From NCBI GenBank assembly GCA_003221615.1, contig QHSQ01000105.1, forward strand, positions 1 through 43,212: 43,212 nucleotides of DNA. The letters are read 5' to 3'. A program made the position numbers and the translations under genes. This document shows, one piece after another, positions 25,712 to 33,520 of the stretch. The notes beneath the pieces were generated by a model, which saw only the letters and a program-made list of their open reading frames with translations, did no database searches and was not told the origin of the DNA. Numbering within the stretch: position 1 is the stretch's first letter; the number at the start of each line of letters is the position of its first letter. Source of the DNA: Candidatus Rokuibacteriota bacterium (GTDB lineage Bacteria; Methylomirabilota; Methylomirabilia; Rokubacteriales; CSP1-6).

Positions 25712-25727
25712 AGCAAAGGCCGTACCG
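25712..25727 (-). promoter_or_regulatory. Candidate sigma-54 promoter of the urt-ure operon
   Basis: Read on the minus strand, CGGTACGGCCTTTGCT has exact GG-N10-GC spacing and a perfect TTGCT, matching 10 of 12 informative positions of the -24/-12 consensus. The predicted start near 25701 leaves an 80-base leader before urtA. A 17-bp dyad shared with the glnB promoter lies upstream at 25781-25797. Together these suggest nitrogen-responsive control by an NtrC-type activator. Confidence 0.55.
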
Positions 25728-25780
25728 GAACCGCTATGTGTTTCTTTTTGGGATGTTGGGGCTCAGTGAGGTCGGGAGGT

Positions 25781-25797
25781 TGCTCAATGCGTAGGCA
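25781..25797. promoter_or_regulatory. Candidate enhancer (NtrC-type) site upstream of urtA
   Basis: TGCTCAATGCGTAGGCA matches TGCCCAACGAATAGGCA (31939-31955, upstream of glnB) at 13 of 17 positions and in the same orientation to its promoter. The centre is about 88 bp before the predicted start site. It overlaps the last codons of the ANTAR regulator gene. The length and outer TGC/GCA dyad recall NtrC sites. Confidence 0.5.
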
Positions 25798-26413
25798 CGT
25801 CCGAGGCGACTGACTCCGACACGAGCAGAGCCTTGGCGATCTCGACCATGGGACGGCGGCTGTCCATCGCCGCCCGGCGGAGACGGTGAAACGCTTCCTC
25901 TTCGCTGAGATGGTAGCGCGCCATCAGTCGTCCCTTCGCGCGCTCGATGATCTTCCGCTCTTCGAGCGAGCGACGCAGGTCCCGCGTCTCGCTGAATCGG
26001 GCGACCGCCAGGTCGAGCACAGGGGCCAGCTCCGCCGAGCGAAGCGGCTTGAGAAGGTAGGACATCACGCCGGCCGAGCGTGCCCGATCGACGAGCTCCT
26101 GGCGTGTGTGGCTGGTGAAGAGCACGACGGGACACCCGCCCTCGATCAGCTGCCGCGCCACCTCGACGCCGTCGCCGTCCGGGAGCCCGACGGCGCAGAC
26201 GGCAACGTCCGGGCTCGTGCGACGCATCAGAGCGGCCGCGTCCGCGCACCGCACGGCCTCGCCGACCACCTCGCCGCCCGCCGCCCAGATCGCGGCGCGA
26301 AGCGCCGCGCGCGAGCGCTCGTGATCGTCGAGAATCGCGACCCGCCAGCGCGGGTCGGGCTTCGGCCCCTCGCTCGCCATGCGCGAAGGCATCGCAAGCG
26401 CAGTGCCAGGCAC
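25784..26413 (-). CDS. ANTAR-domain response regulator (antiterminator type)
   Basis: Up to 209 residues from a GTG at 26413; ATGs at 26392 and 26380 are alternatives, and the receiver starts only near WRVAILDDHERS. The receiver lacks the usual phosphorylated Asp pattern: the strand reads VAVCAVGLPDGDG, with Ala where Asp is normal. The C-terminal ANTAR domain is clear (ERKIIERAKGRLMARYHLSEEEAFHRLRRAAMD, split by my reading). ANTAR proteins such as AmiR and NasR bind twin hairpins in nascent RNA and prevent termination, often in nitrogen operons. Its position just upstream of urtA on the same strand suggests it controls the urt-ure leader. Confidence 0.88.
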   Translation of the reverse strand: MPGTALAMPSRMASEGPKPDPRWRVAILDDHERSRAALRAAIWAAGGEVVGEAVRCADAAALMRRTSPDVAVCAVGLPDGDGVEVARQLIEGGCPVVLFTSHTRQELVDRARSAGVMSYLLKPLRSAELAPVLDLAVARFSETRDLRRSLEERKIIERAKGRLMARYHLSEEEAFHRLRRAAMDSRRPMVEIAKALLVSESVASDVPTH

Positions 26414-26631
26414 CGCGCTCGAGTCGAGTTCAGAAAATCAATTGCTTAGGCGGCGTGACGTCGCGCCTCAATGCCCAGCGACCCGGCACCTTCGAAAACC
26501 CTGCCGCTTTCCCGGGCATCCGAGCCTTGCCCGGGACTCAGCTTCGCCCGGTGCCGGCGCGATTGCGCTGCTCACCTCGCCGTGCTATCAGGCGCTCAGC
26601 AGACCGGACCTGGTCGAGCACGGAGGCAGGC

Positions 26632-28257
26632 ATGACCCTCTCCCGTCGCGATCTCCTCGCGCTGAGCGGTATGGCGCTCGCCGGCACGACCCTGAACGCT
26701 TCGGCGGCTCGCGCGCAGGGCCCCAAGCGAGGCGGAACGCTGACCCTCCGTGGATCGGATCCCCCGCTCTTCGACCAGATGCTACAGACCGCCTATCGGG
26801 TGCAGATCCCGATCACGTTCACGCACAGCCGCCTGGTGAAGCACAAAGCCGGGCCCGGTGTCGCGCCGGCGACCCTGGCGATCGAGGGCGACCTCGCGGA
26901 GTCGTGGAGCCAGCCCAACGAGACCACGTACCTCTTCAAGCTGCGCCGTGGGGTGCGCTGGCATCCCAAGCCGCCCGTCAACGGGCGCGAGCTCACCGCC
27001 GAGGACGTGCGCTACACGGTCGAGCGGTTCCTCACCGTCAAGGGCAACCCGATGGCGTACATGCTGAGCTCCGTCGATCGCGTCGAGGCGGTCGATCGAT
27101 ACACGGTCAAGTTCGTCATGAAGGAGCCGTTCTCGTGGCTCCTCGATGTTCTCGCCAATCCGATGGCGGTCGCGATCGTCGCACGCGAATGCGTCGAGAA
27201 GTTCGGCGACCTCAAGAAGGCCGAAGCGGTGATCGGGACCGGTCCCTGGATGCTCAACAGCTACCGGCCCAACGTCGGGCTCACGTTCGTCCGCCATCCG
27301 AATTACTTCGTGGCCGGCCTTCCGTACATCGATCGGATCGAGTATCTCGTCGACGAGGACAACGCCTCACGGATGGCCGCGTTCCTGGCCGGCAAGTACG
27401 ACCTCGGCTGGGAATTCCCGGGAAGCATCAATCGGACGGACTGGATCCAGATCAAGGACACGCTCAAGCAGAAGCGGCCGAATCTCCGCACGGCGGAGTT
27501 CCCGAGCAACGTGGAGACGCACATCTCCATGCGGACCGATCAGCCTCCCTTCAAAGACGTCCGTGTGCGGCAGGCCGTGTCGCTCGGGATCGACCGGCAA
27601 GGTATCATCGACGCCTCCTTCGAGGGCGTCGGTATTTTCAACGCGGCCGTGCCGGCGGGCCTCGTCGAGTGGGCCCTGCCCATGAACCAGATGGGCAACG
27701 GCGCGAAGTATTTCCGATACGATCCCGCCGAGGCCAAGCGTCTGCTCGCCGCAGCCGGATATCCCAACGGCTTTGCCGCGAGCTTGTGCTTCACGACGTA
27801 CGGCTCGACGCTCCTCAGCGACAACGCCCAGCTCGTCCTCAAGGACCTCAAGAATATCGGCATCAACACGAAGCTCGACCAGCGCGAGTACGGCGCCTTC
27901 ATCGCGAGCTGCTACTTCGGGAAGTTCGACTCGATGACGTTCGGCCCGCAGACGCCGTTCCTCGATCCCGACAACTTCCTGTACGGCATGCACTATCCCG
28001 GCGAAGCCAAGAACCAGAGCCACGTCGACGACCCGGTCGTCACCGACATGCTGATCCGCCAGCGGCACATCTTCGACGTGGCGAAGCGACGCGAGGTCAT
28101 CCACGACCTGCAGCGCTATCTGGCCAGGCAGCAGTACTACGTCCAGCTCCCCTCGGGCACCTACGTCGCGGTCTGGGACGGCGCACTGAAGAACTACGGG
28201 CCGAATCTCGGCTATGACTACGGCGGGCGCCTCATGGCCGCCTGGCTCGACCGGTGA
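26632..28257 (+). CDS. ABC transporter substrate-binding protein, family 5 (orphan)
   Basis: 541 residues from the ATG at 26632, with CGGAGG six bases upstream. A twin-arginine signal is present (LSRRDLLALSGMALAG, cleavage after ARA). The mature protein has the SBP family 5 pattern: KRGGTLTLRG, LAESWSQPNETTYLFKLRRGVRWH, GTGPWML, RQAVSLGIDRQGII, and PAEAKRLLAAAGYPNG. Such proteins bind peptides, opines, nickel complexes or glycosides for ABC import. No permease or ATPase genes follow; a strong hairpin terminator and glnA on the other strand come next. Given the neighbouring urease, nickel is one possibility, but nothing in the sequence shows it. Confidence 0.9.
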   Translation: MTLSRRDLLALSGMALAGTTLNASAARAQGPKRGGTLTLRGSDPPLFDQMLQTAYRVQIPITFTHSRLVKHKAGPGVAPATLAIEGDLAESWSQPNETTYLFKLRRGVRWHPKPPVNGRELTAEDVRYTVERFLTVKGNPMAYMLSSVDRVEAVDRYTVKFVMKEPFSWLLDVLANPMAVAIVARECVEKFGDLKKAEAVIGTGPWMLNSYRPNVGLTFVRHPNYFVAGLPYIDRIEYLVDEDNASRMAAFLAGKYDLGWEFPGSINRTDWIQIKDTLKQKRPNLRTAEFPSNVETHISMRTDQPPFKDVRVRQAVSLGIDRQGIIDASFEGVGIFNAAVPAGLVEWALPMNQMGNGAKYFRYDPAEAKRLLAAAGYPNGFAASLCFTTYGSTLLSDNAQLVLKDLKNIGINTKLDQREYGAFIASCYFGKFDSMTFGPQTPFLDPDNFLYGMHYPGEAKNQSHVDDPVVTDMLIRQRHIFDVAKRREVIHDLQRYLARQQYYVQLPSGTYVAVWDGALKNYGPNLGYDYGGRLMAAWLDR

Positions 28258-28284
28258 GCTGACAGATTGACTTAGCCGGGGGGC

Positions 28285-28316
28285 GATCGGGGGGAGCGGC
28301 CTCGCTCCCCCCGATC
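28285..28316. terminator. Strong hairpin terminator between convergent genes
   Basis: GATCGGGGGGAGC (28285-28297) and GCTCCCCCCGATC (28304-28316) form a perfect 13-bp stem with a 6-base loop, between the binding-protein gene and glnA, which converge. A partial copy of the right arm (GCTCCCCCGATC) recurs near 28380, just before the glnA stop. It probably ends both transcripts; there is only a short T-rich tail. Confidence 0.75.
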
Positions 28317-28403
28317 TTCAATCAAACTCACGCGCCGCCGGCGGCCCGAATCGCCGCCCAGGCTCACCGCGGAGCGGCGGCGCTCCCCCGATCCGAATGA
28401 ATC

Positions 28404-29828
28404 TCAAATATCGAAGTAGAGCGCGAACTCCCACGGATGCGGACGCAGCCGCACCGCGTCGACCTCGTTCTTCCGCTTGTACTCGATCCACGTCTCGATG
28501 ACGTCAGGCGTGAACACGTCGCCCTTGAGGAGCCAATCGTGGGACTTCTCGAGATTGTCGAGCACGATCGAGAGCTCACCCGGCAGCTGCTTGATCTTCT
28601 TCTGCTCGGCCGGCGGCAGCTCGTACAGGTCCTTGTCGACCGGCTTGCCCGGATCGATCTTGTTGGCGATGCCGTCGAGCCCCGCCATCAGGCACGCCGC
28701 GAACGACAGATACGGGTTGCAGGTCGGGTCGGGCGTGCGGAACTCGATGCGCTTGGCGCCCTCCGACTTCGAGTACACCGGGATGCGGATCGCCGCCGAG
28801 CGATTGCGCTGGCTGTAGACCAGGTTGATCGGGGCCTCGTAGCCGGGCACCAGACGCTTGTAGGAGTTGGTCGACGGCGCGATCAGCGCGAGCAGCGCCG
28901 GCGCGTGCTTGAGGATGCCGCCGATGTAGTAGAGGCAGTTCTTCGAGATGTCGGCGTAACCGCCCCGCTCGTAGAAGAGATTCTTGCCGTTCTTCCAGAG
29001 CGACTGGTGGGTGTGCATGCCCGAGCCGTTGTCCTGGAAGAGGGGCTTGGGCATGAACGTCGCGGTCTTGCCCCACTTCCGCGCGGTGTTCTTCGCGCAG
29101 TACTTGTACCAGAGGACCTTGTCGGCCATCTTGGTCAGCGTGTCGAAGCGCATGTCGATCTCGGTCTGGCCGCCGGTCGCCACCTCGTGGTGGTGCACCT
29201 CGACGCGGACGCCGACCGACTCGAGCGCCAGCACCATGTCCGACCGGATGTCCTGGAACTTGTCCATCGGGGGCACCGGGAAGTAGCCCTGCTTGTAGCG
29301 CGGCTTGTAGCCGAGATTCGGCTGCTCGAGCGTGCCCTCTTTGCCGGTGTTCCAGGCGCCGGCTTCGGAGTCGATGAAGTAGTACCCGGAGTTGTAGTTC
29401 TGATCGAAGCGGATCGAGTCGAAGAAGAAGAACTCCAGCTCGGGCCCGATGTAGACGGTGTCGGCCAGGCCAGTCTTCTTCAGGTGAGCCTCGGCCTTCT
29501 GGGCGATGTAGCGCGGGTCGCGCGTGTACGCCTTACCGGTGACCGGGTCCTTGACGTTGCAGATCAGCACGAGCGTCGGGACCGCGGTGAACGGATCCAT
29601 GACGGCCGTGTTCGGATCCGGGATCAGCAACATGTCGGATTCATCGATCGTCTGGAAGCCGCGGATCGACGACCCATCGAAGCCCAGACCGTCCTCGAAG
29701 ATCTCTTCGTTCAGCTCGGACATCGGGATCGAGAAGTGCTGCCAGAGACCCGGCAGGTCGATGAACCGAAGGTCGACGATCTTGGCGCCTTTCTCCTTGG
29801 CCAGCTTCAGTACGTCCTTCGCCGTCAT
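28404..29828 (-). CDS. glnA: Glutamine synthetase type I
   Basis: 474 residues, standard GSI-beta length. Signatures: [12 protein letters not shown] (about 47-58), [22 protein letters not shown], the ATP site [16 protein letters not shown] and RIEFRTPDP. The adenylylation site is present as Tyr402 in DLYELPP, so activity is likely controlled by GlnE-type adenylylation. It converts glutamate, ammonia and ATP to glutamine in the cytoplasm. It lies 88 bases after amt on the same strand and may be read from the glnB promoter as well as from its own. No sigma-54 site was found in that 88-base gap. Confidence 0.97.
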   Translation of the reverse strand: MTAKDVLKLAKEKGAKIVDLRFIDLPGLWQHFSIPMSELNEEIFEDGLGFDGSSIRGFQTIDESDMLLIPDPNTAVMDPFTAVPTLVLICNVKDPVTGKAYTRDPRYIAQKAEAHLKKTGLADTVYIGPELEFFFFDSIRFDQNYNSGYYFIDSEAGAWNTGKEGTLEQPNLGYKPRYKQGYFPVPPMDKFQDIRSDMVLALESVGVRVEVHHHEVATGGQTEIDMRFDTLTKMADKVLWYKYCAKNTARKWGKTATFMPKPLFQDNGSGMHTHQSLWKNGKNLFYERGGYADISKNCLYYIGGILKHAPALLALIAPSTNSYKRLVPGYEAPINLVYSQRNRSAAIRIPVYSKSEGAKRIEFRTPDPTCNPYLSFAACLMAGLDGIANKIDPGKPVDKDLYELPPAEQKKIKQLPGELSIVLDNLEKSHDWLLKGDVFTPDVIETWIEYKRKNEVDAVRLRPHPWEFALYFDI

Positions 29829-29916
29829 GCGCGACTCCTTCTGTGCTGAGTGATGTGAAGCCCGCTTACCTTACGGTCAACCGAGAGGTGAATCAAGCCC
29901 CGCCGGGCGCGCGGGC

Positions 29917-31413
29917 TCAATGCGCCACCCGGGGCTTGCCTTCGGCGGCGCGCACGGGCTCGCCCATACCGCCGGACGCCGTCCCGAACTCGCCGAACCC
30001 GCCTCCGGCGGAATAGGCGGTCTCGGAATGCTGGGAAAGATCCAGCCCGGCCATCTCGTCCTCGACGCTGACGCGCAGGCCGACGAGCGCGTCGACGATC
30101 TTGAGGATGACGACCGTGCCCACGATCGCCAGGATGTAGGTCGACGCCACCGCGACGATCTGCACCCAGAGCTGGCCCGGATTTCCGTAAAACAGGCCGT
30201 TCCCGCCCGCGTCGTTGACGGCCTTGGTCGCGAAGAGGCCGGTCGCCAGGGCACCCCAGGTCCCGCCGACGCCGTGCACGCCGACCACGTCGAGCGAGTC
30301 GTCGTAGCCGAGCTTCGTCTTGATGTTGCAGGCCGTGTAGCAGAGCCAGCCGGCCACGCCACCGATGATCACCGAGGCCATCGGCGTGACGTAGCCGGAG
30401 GCCGGAGTGATCGCGACGAGACCCGCGACGGCGCCGGACGCGGCGCCCAGAACGGTCGGCTTGCCGCGGCTCATCCACTCCGTGAACATCCAGCCGAGCG
30501 CGGCGGCCGCCGCGCCGGTGTTGGTCGCCGTGAAGGCGCTCACGGCGAGGCCGTTGGCCTCGAGCGCACTGCCCGCGTTGAATCCGAACCAGCCGACCCA
30601 CAGCAGCGAGGCGCCCATGACCGTCATCGGCAGATTGTGCGGCTGCATCGGCTGGTGCCCGAAGCCCCGCCGCTTGCCGATCATGATCGCGCAGACCAGC
30701 GCCGACACTCCGGACGAGATGTGCACGACGGTGCCGCCCGCGAAGTCGAGGGCGCCCTTCGCCTTGAGCCAGCCGCCGTCACCCCACACCCAGTGCGCCA
30801 GCGGATCGTAGACGAACGTCGCCCACAAGAGCGTGAAGAGCAGGAAGGCCGAGAACTTCTTGCGCTCGGCGAAGGTGCCGGTGATGAGCGCCGGCGTGAT
30901 GATCGCGAACATCATCTGGAAGAGCATGAACGCCTGGTGCGGGATGGTCTTGGAGTACGCGTCGAATGGCTCGAGCCCGACGCCCCGCAGCCCGACCCAG
31001 TCCAGGCCGCCGATGATCCCGCCTTTGTCGGGCCCGAAGGCGAGACTGTAGCCCCAGAGCACCCACTGCACCGAGATGAGCGCGGCGATGATGAAGCTGT
31101 GCATCAGCGTTCCCAGCGCGTTCTTCTGCCGCACCATGCCGCCGTAGAAGAGCGCGAGCCCCGGCGCCGTCATCATGAGGACGAGGAGCGACGAGGTGAG
31201 CATCCACGCCGTATCGCCCTTGTCGATCTTCGACGCGGGGGCGGCTGCCGCGGCGGGCGCCGCTGCCGGTGCCGGCGCCGCTTGAGCGTCGGCGGCAGGG
31301 GCCGGAGGCGCGGTGGTCTCGGCTGCCGGAGGGGTCGGCTGCTGAGCAATCGCCACAAACGCTGTGGCACTCAGCACCAGCAGCATTGCCACTGCGAGGG
31401 TCATTCGCTTCAC
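29917..31413 (-). CDS. amt: Ammonium transporter Amt
   Basis: 498 residues. An N-terminal signal peptide (about 1-24) is followed by a 40-residue Ala/Pro/Thr-rich linker, then eleven membrane segments of the AmtB fold. Landmarks are ALFYGGMVRQKN, the twin pore His residues (GTVVHISSG and GVHGVGGTWG) and WVGWFGFNAGS. Amt conducts ammonium/ammonia into the cell and is blocked by de-uridylylated P-II protein, whose gene lies 71 bases upstream. The cytoplasmic tail of about 60 residues (Gly/Glu/Ser-rich, then VRAAEGKPRVAH) is longer than in E. coli AmtB. Confidence 0.96.
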   Translation of the reverse strand: MKRMTLAVAMLLVLSATAFVAIAQQPTPPAAETTAPPAPAADAQAAPAPAAAPAAAAAPASKIDKGDTAWMLTSSLLVLMMTAPGLALFYGGMVRQKNALGTLMHSFIIAALISVQWVLWGYSLAFGPDKGGIIGGLDWVGLRGVGLEPFDAYSKTIPHQAFMLFQMMFAIITPALITGTFAERKKFSAFLLFTLLWATFVYDPLAHWVWGDGGWLKAKGALDFAGGTVVHISSGVSALVCAIMIGKRRGFGHQPMQPHNLPMTVMGASLLWVGWFGFNAGSALEANGLAVSAFTATNTGAAAAALGWMFTEWMSRGKPTVLGAASGAVAGLVAITPASGYVTPMASVIIGGVAGWLCYTACNIKTKLGYDDSLDVVGVHGVGGTWGALATGLFATKAVNDAGGNGLFYGNPGQLWVQIVAVASTYILAIVGTVVILKIVDALVGLRVSVEDEMAGLDLSQHSETAYSAGGGFGEFGTASGGMGEPVRAAEGKPRVAH

Positions 31414-31435
31414 GGTAAGTTCCTCCCTTTGTCGA

Positions 31436-31470
31436 CGACGCGATCAGTCTCCAGCGACGCGATCAGTCTC
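31436..31470. repeat. Tandem 16-bp repeat between glnB and amt
   Basis: CGACGCGATCAGTCTC occurs at 31436-31451 and 31455-31470, a period of 19 bp, within the 71-base gap between glnB and amt. It could be a local duplication, a protein-binding pair or an RNA element affecting amt expression. Confidence 0.6.
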
Positions 31471-31484
31471 GGTGACATTCCCGG

Positions 31485-31847
<363 letters not shown>

Positions 31848-31850
31848 TCA

Positions 31851-31866
31851 AGCAACCCCCATGCCC
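31851..31866 (-). promoter_or_regulatory. Sigma-54 promoter of glnB-amt-glnA
   Basis: On the minus strand GGGCATGGGGGTTGCT matches 11 of 12 informative positions of TGGCAYRNNNNTTGCW with exact GG-N10-GC spacing. The predicted start near 31840 gives a 17-base leader holding the GGGAGG ribosome site. glnB/glnK-amt operons are classic sigma-54/NtrC targets. Confidence 0.7.
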
Positions 31867-31938
31867 GGGGATGCCACGAGCGGAGCCTCAGGAAATCAGC
31901 CGCTTCGAGGGGACCCGCGCCGAGCGGGCAGCCGAGCT

Positions 31939-31955
31939 TGCCCAACGAATAGGCA
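31939..31955. promoter_or_regulatory. Candidate enhancer (NtrC-type) site upstream of glnB
   Basis: TGCCCAACGAATAGGCA is an imperfect dyad (outer TGCC/GGCA) centred about 107 bp before the predicted glnB start site. It shares 13 of 17 bases with the site upstream of urtA (25781-25797). The two centres differ by about 19 bp in distance to their promoters, close to two helical turns. Confidence 0.5.
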
Positions 31956-32003
31956 GGCCCGGCTCGACTGCTCGCGATTCAGGCGCAAAGCGAGGTGTGG
32001 GGG

Positions 32004-33407
32004 CTACGCGCGCCGCTGAGGGATGCCGTGCTTACGCATCTTCGAGTAGAGCGTCGGACGGCGCAGCCCCAGCAGGGCGGCCGCGGCCTGCTTGTTCCAG
32101 CGCGTGGTCTCGAGCGCCTTGAGGATCGACGCCCGCTCGATCTCCTCGAGCGAGCCTGCGGGCACCTGCGAGGGTGCGACGGCCGAGGTACCGAGCCCGC
32201 CTTCGCGGGCCGTGTGCTGGAGCTGCTCGGGCAGGTCTTCCAGGATGATCATCGGGCCTCGCGTCACGAGCACCGCCCGCTCGATCGCGTGCTGGAGCTC
32301 GCGGACGTTGCCCGGCCAAGACCAGGAGAGGAGGCGCCGATAGGCTTCCGGATCGATGCCCTCCACGCCGCGCGCGTGCTTCGTGCGGTAGCGATCCAGG
32401 AAGGCGCGAACGAGGATCGGAATGTCGTCACGTCGCTCGCGCAGGGGCGGCACCTCGATCGACACGGTGTTGATCCGAAAATAGAGATCCTGGCGCAGAT
32501 GGCCCTCGCGCAGGGCGACGTCCGGGCTCTGGTTGGTCGAGCTGATCAGGCGGAAGTCGACAGGCACGGCCTTCGCGGCGCCCAGGCGGCGCACCATCCG
32601 CTCCTCGAGCACGCGCAGGAGCTTCGCCTGAAGATCCATCGGCATCTCGGTGATCTCGTCGAGCAGCAGCGAGCCGCCGTCGGCTTCCTCGAGCAATCCG
32701 ACCTTTTCGGTGGTCGCGCCCGTGAACGCGCCGCGCGTGTGCCCGAAGAGCTCGGACTCGATCAGATCCTTGGGAAGCGCCGCGCAGTTGATCTTGATCC
32801 ACGGGCCGCCTCGCCGGTGGCTCTGCTCGTGGAGCGCGTTGGCCAGGAGCTCCTTGCCGGTGCCGCTCTCGCCGACGATGAGCACGTTGGCGTCGGCATC
32901 CGCCACCGCGGCCACCGTTTCGAGCACACGCTGGATGCCCGGCGCGCTTCCGAGGATCTCCGTGTCGGTGACCTGGTCGACCAGCCGGCGCTTGAGGTCC
33001 GCGTTCTCGCCGACCAGCTTTCGGTGCTCGAGCGCGTTCTCGAGCAGGCCGAGGAGCTCGTCCGGCTCGAACGGCTTCTCGAGGACGTGAAATGCGCCGG
33101 CGCCCTTCGTGGCTTCCATCGCCTTGCGCACGGAGCCGTAGGCGGTGATGACGAGCACCTCGAGGGCCGGATCGCGCCGCTTGAGCTCGCGCGTGAGCTG
33201 CAGACCGTCCCCGTCGGGCAGCATCAGGTCGACGATGGCCGCGTGCGGATCACCCTGGACGACTGCGCCCAGCGCCTCGCGCACGCTTCCGGCCGTGCGC
33301 ACGCCGTAGCCCTCGCTCTCGAGCGTCAGGCGGAGACCGTCGGCGATCGTCTTCTCGTCGTCGACGACGAGGATCGTGTGATTACGCTTCACGGGAGCCC
33401 TGGTCAA
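32004..33407 (-). CDS. NtrC-family sigma-54 response regulator
   Basis: 467 residues from a TTG at 33407 whose codon overlaps the stop of a tiny upstream frame (TTGA); a GTG at 33392 with AGGG five bases upstream is a good alternative. The receiver is complete (LVVDDEK, Asp60 in IVDLMLPDGDG, Lys in LEKPFEP). The AAA+ domain has GESGTGKE, GAFTGA, LLLDEITEM and PPLRERRDD, and a Fis-type helix-turn-helix ends the protein (NKQAAAALLGLRRPTL). It sits downstream of two kinases and upstream of the sigma-54 promoter of glnB, so it is the leading candidate to activate glnB-amt-glnA and urt-ure. By position it corresponds to GlrR in enterobacteria. Confidence 0.93.
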   Translation of the reverse strand: MTRAPVKRNHTILVVDDEKTIADGLRLTLESEGYGVRTAGSVREALGAVVQGDPHAAIVDLMLPDGDGLQLTRELKRRDPALEVLVITAYGSVRKAMEATKGAGAFHVLEKPFEPDELLGLLENALEHRKLVGENADLKRRLVDQVTDTEILGSAPGIQRVLETVAAVADADANVLIVGESGTGKELLANALHEQSHRRGGPWIKINCAALPKDLIESELFGHTRGAFTGATTEKVGLLEEADGGSLLLDEITEMPMDLQAKLLRVLEERMVRRLGAAKAVPVDFRLISSTNQSPDVALREGHLRQDLYFRINTVSIEVPPLRERRDDIPILVRAFLDRYRTKHARGVEGIDPEAYRRLLSWSWPGNVRELQHAIERAVLVTRGPMIILEDLPEQLQHTAREGGLGTSAVAPSQVPAGSLEEIERASILKALETTRWNKQAAAALLGLRRPTLYSKMRKHGIPQRRA

Positions 33408-33499
33408 TCATCCGCTTCATGGTAACGAAGCATGCAAGGGGCGCCCGTGCGGGGGTCGTAGAGCAAGCCGGTCCGGCCGGGCCATGTCAGGCGGATCAA
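33404..33499 (-). CDS. Possible 31-residue micro-protein between kinase and regulator
   Basis: A TTG-initiated frame encodes 31 residues (LIRLTWPGRTG, then LLYDPRTGAP, then CMLRYHEADD) and stops with TGA overlapping the TTG start of the NtrC-like gene. The composition is protein-like and nearly every gene junction in this operon overlaps in the same style. It is in the same frame as the upstream kinase, after its stop codon, so stop-codon readthrough or a lost C-terminal extension is another explanation. No clear ribosome site precedes it. Confidence 0.25.
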   Translation of the reverse strand: MIRLTWPGRTGLLYDPRTGAPCMLRYHEADD

Positions 33500-33520
33500 C
33501 GCGCGTTGGTTCCCGTGCCG

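Noticed and set aside
29829-29916. Separate sigma-54 promoter for glnA
   Set aside because: No GG-N10-GC match with TTGC was found; only a TTGACC without a good -10.
33393-33520. Sigma-54 promoter before the NtrC-like regulator
   Set aside because: Several GG and TTGC blocks occur (for example near GGCTTGCT), but spacing is 8 or 12 instead of 10.
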